From positions 124,001-188,000 of the forward strand of contig QCLK01000002.1 in NCBI GenBank assembly GCA_003214615.1: 64,000 nt of DNA. Direction: 5' to 3'. Within the stretch, counting starts at the first letter, position 1; each line of letters begins with the position of its first letter. Below are positions 1 to 7,742 of the stretch, one piece after another. Origin of the DNA: Pelagibacteraceae bacterium AG-414-E02. Its GTDB lineage: Bacteria > Pseudomonadota > Alphaproteobacteria > Pelagibacterales > Pelagibacteraceae. Position numbers and translations under genes: made by a program. The notes beneath the pieces are model-generated. The model made no database searches and had not been told where the DNA came from. It saw only the letters and a list, made by a program, of their open reading frames with translations.

Positions 1-122
1 AAGAAGTTGGATTACAATTTTCTGTCACAAGAGAAAGAATTAGACAAATTGAAGCAAAGGCTTTGAGGAAACTTAAACATCCAAGCAGATCAAAACATTT
101 AAAAAGTTTCTTAGAAAAATAA
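1..122 (+). CDS. rpoD: RNA polymerase sigma-70 factor RpoD, C-terminal end (partial)
   Basis: Only the last 39 residues are present, read in the frame beginning at base 3 and ending with TAA at 120-122. They are the second helix-turn-helix of sigma region 4.2, which contacts the -35 element: the stretch [17 protein letters not shown] is diagnostic of the primary sigma factor family, followed by the usual basic tail ending SFLEK. The rest of the gene lies upstream of the window. It marks the conserved left border of the accessory island that follows after a 14-base gap. Confidence 0.93.
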   Translation, partial: EVGLQFSVTRERIRQIEAKALRKLKHPSRSKHLKSFLEK

Positions 123-136
123 AATTTTAATCTTTA

Positions 137-1015
137 ATGATTAAATTATTTTGGAATACTCAAAATCAAAAAAACGATCCAAACAATAAAGAAGATAGAG
201 CTTTAATTTGGGGTAAATATCACAGTGATTATTCGAAAGAATGGATCTATGAGATTCTTAATAAAATTCAATATGAAAAAATCGCAAATGAAAAAGATAT
301 AGAAAGTGGAGATATTTTAATAATAGTGGATTCTTCAGTTGAACAGAAAAGTCAACTTTATGAAAAATTACAATTAGTATGCTCAAAAATGTTTTTAATT
401 CATCTCGGTGATGAGCATGGCACATATAATTTAGAGTCTGTTTATAACAATTTTAGTTACGTATGGAGAACATTTTGTTCAAGTAAATATTTTAATAATG
501 ATAAAATTAGGTGTTTTGGAATTGGATATAAATCTGGAATAATCCCAGTTAAAGAAATCAGTAAAAGGAAATATAAGTGGGCTTTTATGGGCACGCCTCA
601 CAAGTCGAGTAGGCACGATTTATTATTTCAACTTTCTAGCATAAAACCTTCATTTTCACACAAGACAAAAAAATTTAACGAGGGAATTTTAAATTCAAAA
701 GAAATGAACGAAATATTAGCATCAACAGAATTTGTTCCTTGCCCCAACGGTTTTGTACACCCTGAAACTTATAGACTTTACGAAGCATTAGAATCTGGCT
801 GTATTCCAATTGTTGAAAATGCATATAAATATTACGATCGACTATATCCACACAATCCTTTTTTAAAAATTGATAAGTGGGAAGAGGCTAAATCAATAAT
901 ATTAAAATGGGATAGTAAAAAAATTGAAAAAAAACAAGAAGAATGCAAATTATGGTGGAATCAATATAAAAATGAACTTCAAGAATTTATAAAAAAGAAA
1001 CTAAGCGATGAATGA
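137..1015 (+). CDS. Putative glycosyltransferase, exostosin-like C-terminal half
   Basis: A 292-residue soluble protein without signal peptide. The C-terminal half carries the segment PCPNGFVHPETYRLYEALES at residues 201-220 followed by GCIPIV. This proline/Glu-rich nucleotide-sugar-site pattern occurs in exostosin-like and other GT-B glycosyltransferases, and FMGTPHKSSRH at 150-160 resembles the start of the second Rossmann domain. The N-terminal third is not recognisable. The start at 137 is the first ATG after the rpoD stop, and the end overlaps the next gene by 8 bases, so the two are probably translated together. A role in surface polysaccharide or glycolipid synthesis is inferred from the neighbours; donor and acceptor are unknown. 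Confidence 0.6.
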   Translation: MIKLFWNTQNQKNDPNNKEDRALIWGKYHSDYSKEWIYEILNKIQYEKIANEKDIESGDILIIVDSSVEQKSQLYEKLQLVCSKMFLIHLGDEHGTYNLESVYNNFSYVWRTFCSSKYFNNDKIRCFGIGYKSGIIPVKEISKRKYKWAFMGTPHKSSRHDLLFQLSSIKPSFSHKTKKFNEGILNSKEMNEILASTEFVPCPNGFVHPETYRLYEALESGCIPIVENAYKYYDRLYPHNPFLKIDKWEEAKSIILKWDSKKIEKKQEECKLWWNQYKNELQEFIKKKLSDE

Positions 1016-1367
1016 CAGTAAATTACAAAAAATAAATATATTAATTAAAGAAAAGAAAGTAGACGAAGCACAATCTGAGATAGCAAGATTAGGACCAGAA
1101 TATTACAAAAATGCAGAGTATCTTTATTTAAGAAGCAAAATTTTTCATTCCAACAAGTTGTACTATTTAGCAATTGATACATTGCTTATATCTTTAGAAT
1201 TTGAACAAAACGATAAAGTTTATAATTCGCTTGCTGAAATTTATGATTTTTTAGGCAATAAAGAATTAAGTAAAAAACTTTTAGATTTAAATTTAAGAAT
1301 AACAACGGTAAATTCACTAAAAGATGAGTTATCAGGTATTTATCGAAAAGAATCTAAAGTAAATTAA
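1008..1367 (+). CDS. Small TPR-like helical protein
   Basis: A 119-residue protein that is almost entirely alpha-helical by composition. Residues about 35-95 show the spacing of tetratricopeptide-type helix pairs, with small residues and aromatics at A/B helix positions (for example YLYLRSKIFHSNKLYYLAI, then VYNSLAEIYDFLGNKELS). It has no signal peptide or membrane segment. It overlaps the upstream glycosyltransferase by 8 bases and ends one base before the next gene, so the three form one plus-strand transcription unit. Proteins of this type usually mediate protein-protein contacts; here it might hold the glycan enzymes together, but that is only inferred from position. Confidence 0.55.
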   Translation: MNDSKLQKINILIKEKKVDEAQSEIARLGPEYYKNAEYLYLRSKIFHSNKLYYLAIDTLLISLEFEQNDKVYNSLAEIYDFLGNKELSKKLLDLNLRITTVNSLKDELSGIYRKESKVN

Positions 1368-1368
1368 T

Positions 1369-2667
1369 ATGAGCTTAAACAAATTTTACATTAAAAAAAA
1401 AGAAGGTATTAATTTTGCAAAAATTAGTGGAGATAATAACAGTATTCATATAGATGAGATTTATGGTTACAACTCGATCTATGGGGAAAATATCGCACAC
1501 GGAGTTCTTGTAATTTTAAAATTTCTAAAAAAAATAAAAATTAAAAAAAATTTTTCTTACATTAAAGTTTTTTTTAATGAAGGTGCAAAATATAATCATA
1601 AAATTTCTTTAAAAAAAATTAAAAAAGGTAAAAAAAAATTATCGTATGAATTGGTTCAATTAAATAATACAATTGTTAGAATTGAATTGGGTTTTTTTCC
1701 AAATGATTTTAAAATTAGAAACCTTGAAAAAATATCTTTAGAAAGAAAGTTTCATACACCGAACATAAAAAAAAAAAATTTTTTTTCAAACTATATTCCA
1801 TCTGAACTAAATATAGCTCTTTATAAACTGACAGAATATGTTGGGACTATTTTTCCAGGAGAAAATTCTTTGATATCTGAAATTAATATATCAAATTTAA
1901 ATTTTAATCTAAGTGACAAAGTTATAATAAATTCTGACTCTACTTTATTAAAAAAAGGATTTCCAATAATCGAAAATAGACTCAAATATAAAAATTATAA
2001 TATTCAATTTAGAACATATGTAAGACCTAAACTAAAAATAAAATTGCAAAAACCACCAAAAAAAATAATAAATGAAATAAATTCGATAAAGGAAAATGTA
2101 TTAATAATTGGCGCCAGTTCAGGCATTGGAAATGATTTATTAAAACTATTTCTTAATAATAAAAAAATTAAAATAATTGCAACATATTATAAAAATAAAA
2201 TTTTAATAAAAAATAAAAATTTAATTATAAAAAAACTAAATATCGAAAAAAGCGTTTCTTTAGTTTATAATATCATCAAGAGGTATAGTCCGATTATAAT
2301 TTATTATTTTGCAACACCGAAAATTTTGTTCAAATCAATTAAAGATAAAAATTTTATTAAATTATACAATAAATATTTTATAGATATTCCTATTAAACTT
2401 ATTAAGTTTTCCAACAATTACGAATGTAAATTCTTTTACCCCTCAACCACTTATAACAACTCATTGTCAGAATATTCTTTGATTAAATTAAAAGCAGAAA
2501 GAAAAATTAAAAAATTGAAAAATAATAAAGTAAGAATTAATATAGCTAAAATTCCAGGAATTAATACAAGACAAACCTTATCTATGATTAGCAAAAATTT
2601 ACCTAACTTTAGAGATTTGATCTTCCAAGATGGGGAAATTTTTAAAAAGATATTTTTTAAAAATTAG
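1369..2667 (+). CDS. MaoC-like dehydratase fused to a short-chain dehydrogenase
   Basis: A 432-residue, very lysine-rich two-domain protein. Residues about 10-50 hold the (R)-hydratase signature of MaoC-like hot-dog enzymes, with FAKISGDNNSIHIDE at 16-30 giving the expected Asp/His pair, then a helix beginning IAHG. Residues about 243-430 are a Rossmann short-chain dehydrogenase: GASSGIG at 248-254 is the dinucleotide loop and Y369-SLI-K373 is the catalytic YxxxK, preceded by PST at 358-360 for the Ser. Together these activities reduce a 3-keto group and dehydrate a 3-hydroxyacyl thioester. The next gene is convergent, 5 bases away. The nearby acyl carrier protein makes an ACP-bound acyl substrate plausible, but this is not shown. 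Confidence 0.7.
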   Translation: MSLNKFYIKKKEGINFAKISGDNNSIHIDEIYGYNSIYGENIAHGVLVILKFLKKIKIKKNFSYIKVFFNEGAKYNHKISLKKIKKGKKKLSYELVQLNNTIVRIELGFFPNDFKIRNLEKISLERKFHTPNIKKKNFFSNYIPSELNIALYKLTEYVGTIFPGENSLISEINISNLNFNLSDKVIINSDSTLLKKGFPIIENRLKYKNYNIQFRTYVRPKLKIKLQKPPKKIINEINSIKENVLIIGASSGIGNDLLKLFLNNKKIKIIATYYKNKILIKNKNLIIKKLNIEKSVSLVYNIIKRYSPIIIYYFATPKILFKSIKDKNFIKLYNKYFIDIPIKLIKFSNNYECKFFYPSTTYNNSLSEYSLIKLKAERKIKKLKNNKVRINIAKIPGINTRQTLSMISKNLPNFRDLIFQDGEIFKKIFFKN

Positions 2668-2672
2668 GACAA

Positions 2673-3770
2673 TCAAAGATTTATTGGGCCGTCTCCATCG
2701 CCGCGTGTAATGTGTTTATGACTTTTATCTTTTATTTTGTCGTTTAGAGATTTTGAGGAAGCAAAAATAAAATTTGATACACCTTTTAAGAAGACATTTT
2801 TTCTAAGAGCATTTTGCCAAAAAATATGTGATTGATTAGATACTATTAGGTTTGAACCTTTTTTTTCAAGAATTTCAGTAGTTTTGGCTATAATTTCACC
2901 TTCGTAATTTTTTAGAGATAAACAGTCAATTATTGAACCAAGCTGCATATTTCCAAACTGTTTATGATTATTTAGCTTTGTACATAAAGAAATTGACCAG
3001 CCAACAATTTGGTTTTTATAATAAAATTTAAGTTTAATAAAACGTTTTTCAGAATATAAAGCATTCAAATATTTAGAATTACGGACAGCTATAAAAGAAT
3101 TATGTTTTTTTGTTTTTTCCCAAACTTCATCAAAATTTTTGTCAACTATTTTTATCTCTTCATAATTTAGTTCATTTTTTTTTATTTGAAAATTGAAAAT
3201 GTAGTAAAAAAATGTGATTAATTTTATACACAACCAACCTAAGCCAGAAACTGTAAGAATATCAATAAAAATAGATCTTAATTTTGTGCTTCTAAAATAT
3301 TTAATATTTTTTAAAAAACTATAAGGATTGATAATTTTGAAAAAAAATGGAATCTTTTCAAGCTCCCATTTCATTCCTTTTAAAAGTTTTGGTAGTGGCT
3401 CAGAAAGTCCACCCATGCCTAAGCTAAACAAATCAGATTTTTTTTTATTGGCGTCATTTAATAATAATATTCCACAAATATTATATTTTTTATTGAAAAG
3501 GCCTGCGGTAACTGGATTGTAATAATAACCCAACTGAACTAAATCATCGTTAATTTTAAACCATTGATATTTTAAATTATATCCTGCTCTAATTGTATTA
3601 TTATTTTCGGTAAGTATAAATCTTCTTTCAAATATAAAATTATTTTCATTTGATAATTTTTTATCGTGTTGCGGCAGGTTAAAATTAAAACCATGACTCT
3701 TTAATTCATCATTAAAGTTTTCTATTAAATCCTTATCTTTAGGATCGTTTTCTCTTATTAAATATTGCAT
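2673..3770 (-). CDS. GNAT-fold acyltransferase of surface-glycan loci
   Basis: A 365-residue protein, last gene of a four-gene minus-strand operon (ACP, FkbH-like, deacetylase, this gene) and one base after the deacetylase stop. Overall plan resembles the two-lobed acyl-CoA N-acyltransferase proteins found in polysaccharide clusters: an N-terminal lobe with FERRFILTENNNTIRAGYNL, a hydrophobic middle (about residues 165-195, possibly membrane-associated) and a C-terminal GNAT-like lobe with the acceptor-side stretch YYKNQIVGWSISL. The last residues, HITRGDGDGPINL, share a T-x-GD pattern with the other GNAT protein near 43571. The deacetylase next door could create the free amine it acylates; the acyl donor could be CoA or the operon's ACP. 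Family assignment is from overall resemblance only. Confidence 0.55.
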   Translation of the reverse strand: MQYLIRENDPKDKDLIENFNDELKSHGFNFNLPQHDKKLSNENNFIFERRFILTENNNTIRAGYNLKYQWFKINDDLVQLGYYYNPVTAGLFNKKYNICGILLLNDANKKKSDLFSLGMGGLSEPLPKLLKGMKWELEKIPFFFKIINPYSFLKNIKYFRSTKLRSIFIDILTVSGLGWLCIKLITFFYYIFNFQIKKNELNYEEIKIVDKNFDEVWEKTKKHNSFIAVRNSKYLNALYSEKRFIKLKFYYKNQIVGWSISLCTKLNNHKQFGNMQLGSIIDCLSLKNYEGEIIAKTTEILEKKGSNLIVSNQSHIFWQNALRKNVFLKGVSNFIFASSKSLNDKIKDKSHKHITRGDGDGPINL

Positions 3771-3771
3771 T

Positions 3772-4704
3772 TTAAGTTGAACCCAAAATCAATTTATTAA
3801 AAAGCCACTTCCATTCAAGCGCTCTTCTTTGATCTGAATTTATTTCCGTATTTTTATTTTCTGTTTTCAAAAATTCTAACAATGTGGATACTGTAACAAA
3901 CCAACCATCTCTTTTGCTTAACTTGGTCATCTGTTCTTTAAATTTTTCCGATATTTTTCCATTTTCTGAAAACCCATCAGCAAAATGTGTATACATAATA
4001 CACGCTCCTCCTTCTTGTTCTAATCGATCCTGATTTTTGTCAGAGATACATTTGGTAAACGTATTAACATTATTTCCTTCCGAAGAAGCAAACCAATAGT
4101 TAACATAAGGTTTTGTAATATCCTTGTAGGGCATAAATGGACAATTTTTTAATGTATTAATATCAGAAAAAACAAAGTTTCTTACATATGATATATTTTC
4201 TTTACATAAATCGCCCCAAAAAAATTTTGAATTTTTGTCATGACCTAAATAATATTTATTTTTTCTAAAAAGAGTTAAAATATTATAAGCTAGTCGCCTC
4301 GATCCTGACAACCTATGTGAACCCCAATATATGTTTTCTTTATTTTGTGAATGATTTGCCATTACAATTGGAATTTTTCCAAAAGTTTTTTTAAATTTTT
4401 CTAAACCATCCTTAATAACCTCTCGCTCTGAACTATTGCAAGTTGTATTATGGTATCCTATTTCAAAACCCTTTTTTTTTATTTCTAATAACCAGTCAAT
4501 ATAAAGTTTATCATCACATGTAATACCTTCGGTACTATTTTGAGTATTACTTTTATTAATCCAAACAGATCTAGTTGTTTTATATCCAAGATTATCTAGG
4601 CAATCATAGATTAATTGGCTATCTTTTAAATTTGAACGATCTGTGTCATCAAATATTGTAAAAGCGAATTTTTTATTATTTGGCCAGACTATCTTACGAT
4701 ACAT
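3772..4704 (-). CDS. NodB-like polysaccharide deacetylase family protein
   Basis: A 310-residue protein that looks like a divergent carbohydrate esterase 4 (NodB homology) member. FTIFDDTDRS at residues 16-25 matches the first motif, where the two Asp act as base and metal ligand, and histidines at GYHNT (H85) and ANHSQ (H118) could supply the remaining metal ligands. No signal peptide is seen, so it would act in the cytoplasm on a nucleotide-sugar or lipid-linked precursor. Its start overlaps the end of the FkbH-like gene by 11 bases and it stops one base before the GNAT gene, indicating tight coupling. Removing an N-acetyl group would leave an amine for the GNAT protein; this link is inferred. 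Confidence 0.6.
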   Translation of the reverse strand: MYRKIVWPNNKKFAFTIFDDTDRSNLKDSQLIYDCLDNLGYKTTRSVWINKSNTQNSTEGITCDDKLYIDWLLEIKKKGFEIGYHNTTCNSSEREVIKDGLEKFKKTFGKIPIVMANHSQNKENIYWGSHRLSGSRRLAYNILTLFRKNKYYLGHDKNSKFFWGDLCKENISYVRNFVFSDINTLKNCPFMPYKDITKPYVNYWFASSEGNNVNTFTKCISDKNQDRLEQEGGACIMYTHFADGFSENGKISEKFKEQMTKLSKRDGWFVTVSTLLEFLKTENKNTEINSDQRRALEWKWLFNKLILGST

Positions 4705-6403
4705 TAGCTTTTTCCAACATTTTGGGTTTTGTAATTTTGATGTTAGGTATGTTAATTTTTTCCTTACTAGGTAAAAGTGTAAAAGAGTTTTTGTCTTTTT
4801 TTAAAATTTTTAATTTTTGTAAAAACTGATAACAAAGAGTATTTTTTTGCGTTTTTATATATGTACCATTTATTTTCTTAATATTATTTTTACGGCAAAA
4901 ATCTTTTAGAAATTGAATAATTGTTTCTTCTATAAACCTTCCTACCACGCGGCAACTCATAACAAAATCGACTAAGTAGGCATTTTTTTCTTTAACCGAA
5001 ATGCTTAATATACCAATTATACCATAATCGCCGAACTTATCTTTTGCTCTTACCGTCCATAAATAGTTTGTTTTTTTTTGTATCCATTTCTGGAATTCAT
5101 TTTCTGTCATTCTGCGCGTAGATAAATTCATTTGGTTGGTTTTATTTAATAACTGGAGCGCTCTTGGGGAATTTTTGTTATTTATATTTTCAATTATTAT
5201 TTCCAAACCAAGAGTCTCAATCCATTTTGATAAAGATTTATTATTTTGTTTAAGTTTTTTTCTTTTAAATTCAGATTTGTATAAATCACCTCTTATTTTG
5301 TCTTCCTCAGTTACATGTACAAGATCAAAACATCTTAATTTTGACAGGAAGTTAGAATATTCAGTTGGATCTTTAGGTAAATCAGGCACATATACTTCAG
5401 GCAATATTTCTCTTACCCTTTCCCTTTCAAATGGACTGTCATCAAAAAATACAACCGATTGTAGTCCTAGATTTAATTCTTTAACCATCTCAGCAATATT
5501 TTTAGCTTTATCATCCCAATTAATTCTATGCGTTACAAAATCATCCATAGTTAAAACCATTTCAGGATGTTTGCTGAAGGCTTCGGTTGCGTTAGACTCT
5601 TCATTTTTACTTGCCACAGCCAAAAGTATTCCATGATTTTTTAAAGATTTAATTTTTGTTTGAAAATCATGGAACGCTTCACCTATATAATCATGACCGC
5701 CAATTCTTAATTTTTTCCATCCTACTTCACCCACTATTCCTCCCCAAACTGTATCATCTAAATCTAGAATTAATAATTTTTTTATAAATCCCAAGCTAGA
5801 CTTATAAAAGTTTAAAATATCTGAAATCGCTTCTTTAAAAAAATCATTTGAAAATGGACATTTCATTAAATACCAGAGTTTTGAATTGTAGGTATTTTTG
5901 ACGCCACAATTTGAAACCCATTTGTTTGTATTAAGTATATGTAAATTTTTTTCACTATTTAGTTCTTCAGATAAAATGTAATTAATGAAAGATAGGTTAT
6001 AATCGAGACCTCGACTTTTTGAATATCCCAGAGCAATATTGCTTTCGATAGGCTGTTTCAAAACCCAATTTGGAATCAGAACAAAATCGCTATTTTTTTT
6101 AATTGATTTCAAATAAGAGCAAAAAGAAACAACCTGTTCTTTCAAAATATCAGGATTGATTTTTTTGTTGTAAATTAGTTTTTTAAATTCAGGAAATATA
6201 TCTTCTGGTGTCGTCCAGACCAAAGATATATTACTTTTCTTTTTCCATATTTTATCTTTAGGATTAGTTAGAACTTGGAATACTTGGTTATAATTAACCT
6301 CATTAATCTCGAAATCATAGCTTTTATTATTTTTTAACAAACTAACAAGATTAGAGTGATTAAAACTCGAAATAATATTTATTGATATTTTATTTTTTTT
6401 CAT
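4694..6403 (-). CDS. FkbH-like HAD-IIIC phosphatase/acyl-ACP loading enzyme with GNAT-like C-terminus
   Basis: A 569-residue protein with the layout of FkbH-type enzymes: an N-terminal SGNH-like region (about 1-205), a HAD-IIIC domain starting LLILDLDDTVWGG at 210-222, with the second motif at AVASKNEE and the acidic motif FFDDSPFERERV, and a C-terminal acetyltransferase-like domain containing FGDYGIIGILSI and MSCRVVGRFIEE. In characterised pathways FkbH-type proteins move a glyceryl group from 1,3-bisphosphoglycerate to an acyl carrier protein while removing phosphate. The preceding gene encodes just such a carrier and overlaps this gene by 14 bases. Relatives also occur in O-antigen and capsule loci. 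The acyl group used here is unknown. Confidence 0.85.
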   Translation of the reverse strand: MKKNKISINIISSFNHSNLVSLLKNNKSYDFEINEVNYNQVFQVLTNPKDKIWKKKSNISLVWTTPEDIFPEFKKLIYNKKINPDILKEQVVSFCSYLKSIKKNSDFVLIPNWVLKQPIESNIALGYSKSRGLDYNLSFINYILSEELNSEKNLHILNTNKWVSNCGVKNTYNSKLWYLMKCPFSNDFFKEAISDILNFYKSSLGFIKKLLILDLDDTVWGGIVGEVGWKKLRIGGHDYIGEAFHDFQTKIKSLKNHGILLAVASKNEESNATEAFSKHPEMVLTMDDFVTHRINWDDKAKNIAEMVKELNLGLQSVVFFDDSPFERERVREILPEVYVPDLPKDPTEYSNFLSKLRCFDLVHVTEEDKIRGDLYKSEFKRKKLKQNNKSLSKWIETLGLEIIIENINNKNSPRALQLLNKTNQMNLSTRRMTENEFQKWIQKKTNYLWTVRAKDKFGDYGIIGILSISVKEKNAYLVDFVMSCRVVGRFIEETIIQFLKDFCRKNNIKKINGTYIKTQKNTLCYQFLQKLKILKKDKNSFTLLPSKEKINIPNIKITKPKMLEKANVS

Positions 6404-6665
6404 TTTTCTTTCTAATTATAAAAGCTTCAAGCGACCCTATAGTTTTTAATTTACTTGCGTTTTGAAGAATTTCATCAAAAGTTAAAACTAAGTTGTTTTT
6501 TTCTTTTAAATTTTTTTCTAAATTTACAAATAAATTTACTATGTCAATAGACTCTAATTTTGATTTTTCGTCAATTAAGGGTGTAGAATTTTTTATCACA
6601 AGTTTCTTATCTTTTGTTAAAACCTCATTTAACTGTTCAATTGATTTTTTAATTACATCTTGCAT
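6390..6665 (-). CDS. Acyl carrier protein-like protein
   Basis: A 91-residue acidic/helical protein, first gene of the minus-strand operon. KLESIDIVNLFVNLEKNL at residues 36-53 has the four-helix ACP layout, with S39 at the position that carries 4'-phosphopantetheine; the usual preceding Asp is Glu here (ESI instead of DSL). It closely resembles the second carrier protein at 43305-43568 around the same motif, so the two are probably paralogues. Its overlap with the FkbH-like gene indicates they work as a pair, the ACP holding the acyl group loaded by that enzyme. Neither is likely to be the housekeeping fatty-acid ACP, whose fab neighbours are absent. Confidence 0.75.
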   Translation of the reverse strand: MQDVIKKSIEQLNEVLTKDKKLVIKNSTPLIDEKSKLESIDIVNLFVNLEKNLKEKNNLVLTFDEILQNASKLKTIGSLEAFIIRKKNEKK

Positions 6666-6711
6666 TAGAATCAGATTTTGCTTGAATTAGTTTTATGATA
6701 TTACCTTAGAG

Positions 6712-6740
6712 TTGAAATTCTTTCAAATTAACTGTAATTT
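6712..6740 (+). promoter_or_regulatory. Probable sigma-70 promoter of the tRNA-Ile2 gene
   Basis: TTGAAA at 6712-6717 and TAATTT at 6735-6740 are separated by 17 bases, which would start transcription about 9 bases before the mature tRNA 5' end at 6756. The site lies in the only non-coding stretch between the divergent ACP operon and the tRNA. Predicted by eye. Confidence 0.5.
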
Positions 6741-6755
6741 GACGCTAATTTAAAT

Positions 6756-6832
6756 GGGCCTGTAGCTCAGCTGGTTAGAGCAGTACACTCATAATGTATT
6801 GGTCCCAGGTTCGAATCCTGGCGGGCCCACCA
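6756..6832 (+). tRNA. tRNA with CAT anticodon, probably tRNA-Ile2 (lysidine type)
   Basis: A complete 77-base tRNA with encoded CCA. The anticodon loop CTCATAA puts CAT at 6790-6792, the T-arm is CCAGG-TTCGAAT-CCTGG, and the acceptor stem is GGGCCTG/CGGGCCC. CAT tRNAs can be initiator, elongator Met or Ile2. This one has G1-C72, so it is not the initiator, and it has C4-G69 and C5-G68, the base pairs reported as recognition elements for the lysidine synthetase TilS. The acceptor stem also resembles alphaproteobacterial tRNA-Ile(GAT). I therefore favour tRNA-Ile2, with elongator Met as the alternative. The next gene starts only 28 bases after the CCA. Confidence 0.93.
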
Positions 6833-6860
6833 ATACATAGTTATTTGACTTTTTATTTAT

Positions 6861-7739
6861 ATGAGCAACATATTCGCAATGGTTACGTTAAAAAGCTCAA
6901 ATTTTTATACAGGCTATGCTCTAAAATCATTTTTTAACAACACTGAGATTGATCATAAAGATGAATTTTTATTAATTGATAATGATGGATGTACAACTGA
7001 CAAATTTTCTACTTTCAAAAAAATCAAAATAATCAAAAATAAACATCCTTTAAATTTTGCTGAGAATGTTAACCAAATTATTGATATTGCTTTAGAAGCT
7101 AAGAAAGATCTTATTTTTTTAACCAATGATCTTATTTTTACAAAAAATTGGGTAAAACCACTTTTATTAAATTCAACCACAATTTCCATACCTTCAAATA
7201 ATCAAATTTTTCAATATCACTCGGATTGTGGAAATTTAAAATTAAAAATTACAATGAATTTTGATGATTTCAATGAAAATTATAATCTATTAGATGATAT
7301 AGCAACAAAACATAAAAAAAAATTTAAATCACATCAAAAATTTCAAACATTACTAATGCCTTTTTCTTGTTTTAAAATACCTTACAAAATTTTATGTGAA
7401 GTAGGTCATTTAGATACTTCCTACGGCAATGGAGGCGGTGAAGATGTAGATTACAGAATTAGATGTGCCATTAAAGGACATGATGTAAATTTTTTGATTG
7501 ATTCATATTTGCTCCATTTTCATGGAAAATCAACTTGGGAAATTGAGACCAAAGATCAAACCGAAGAAAGAAATAAAAAATATATTAAAGTTTTTTCAGA
7601 AAAGTGGGGTAGTGATATGACTCAAATTTTTATATTAAGAAGAGATTTTTTTAACATTTTAGAAAAAAAAGGAATTAAAAATTTATTTAATGAAGGAAAA
7701 TTTGGCGATTTGATAAGGAAAATGTTACAGAAAAGTTAA
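6861..7739 (+). CDS. GT2-like (GT-A fold) glycosyltransferase
   Basis: A 292-residue protein. It begins with a beta strand and nucleotide-binding turn (IFAMVTLKSSNF), has a hydrophobic strand followed by LIFLTNDLIF at 84-93 where the metal/UDP-sugar acidic motif of GT-A enzymes sits, and carries GGGEDVDYRIRC at 191-202, the ED catalytic-base motif of family 2 glycosyltransferases, followed by the HFHGKST histidines at 219-225. Length and motif order fit rhamnosyl- or other O-antigen-type transferases. It starts 28 bases after a tRNA without an obvious own promoter, so it may be read through from that transcript, and it is convergent with the next gene 3 bases away. Substrate unknown. Confidence 0.75.
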   Translation: MSNIFAMVTLKSSNFYTGYALKSFFNNTEIDHKDEFLLIDNDGCTTDKFSTFKKIKIIKNKHPLNFAENVNQIIDIALEAKKDLIFLTNDLIFTKNWVKPLLLNSTTISIPSNNQIFQYHSDCGNLKLKITMNFDDFNENYNLLDDIATKHKKKFKSHQKFQTLLMPFSCFKIPYKILCEVGHLDTSYGNGGGEDVDYRIRCAIKGHDVNFLIDSYLLHFHGKSTWEIETKDQTEERNKKYIKVFSEKWGSDMTQIFILRRDFFNILEKKGIKNLFNEGKFGDLIRKMLQKS

Positions 7740-7742
7740 AAA

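Noticed and set aside
1600-1800. Long A and T runs in the MaoC-SDR gene as possible frameshifts
   Set aside because: Both catalytic signatures are in one continuous frame, so no frameshift is needed.
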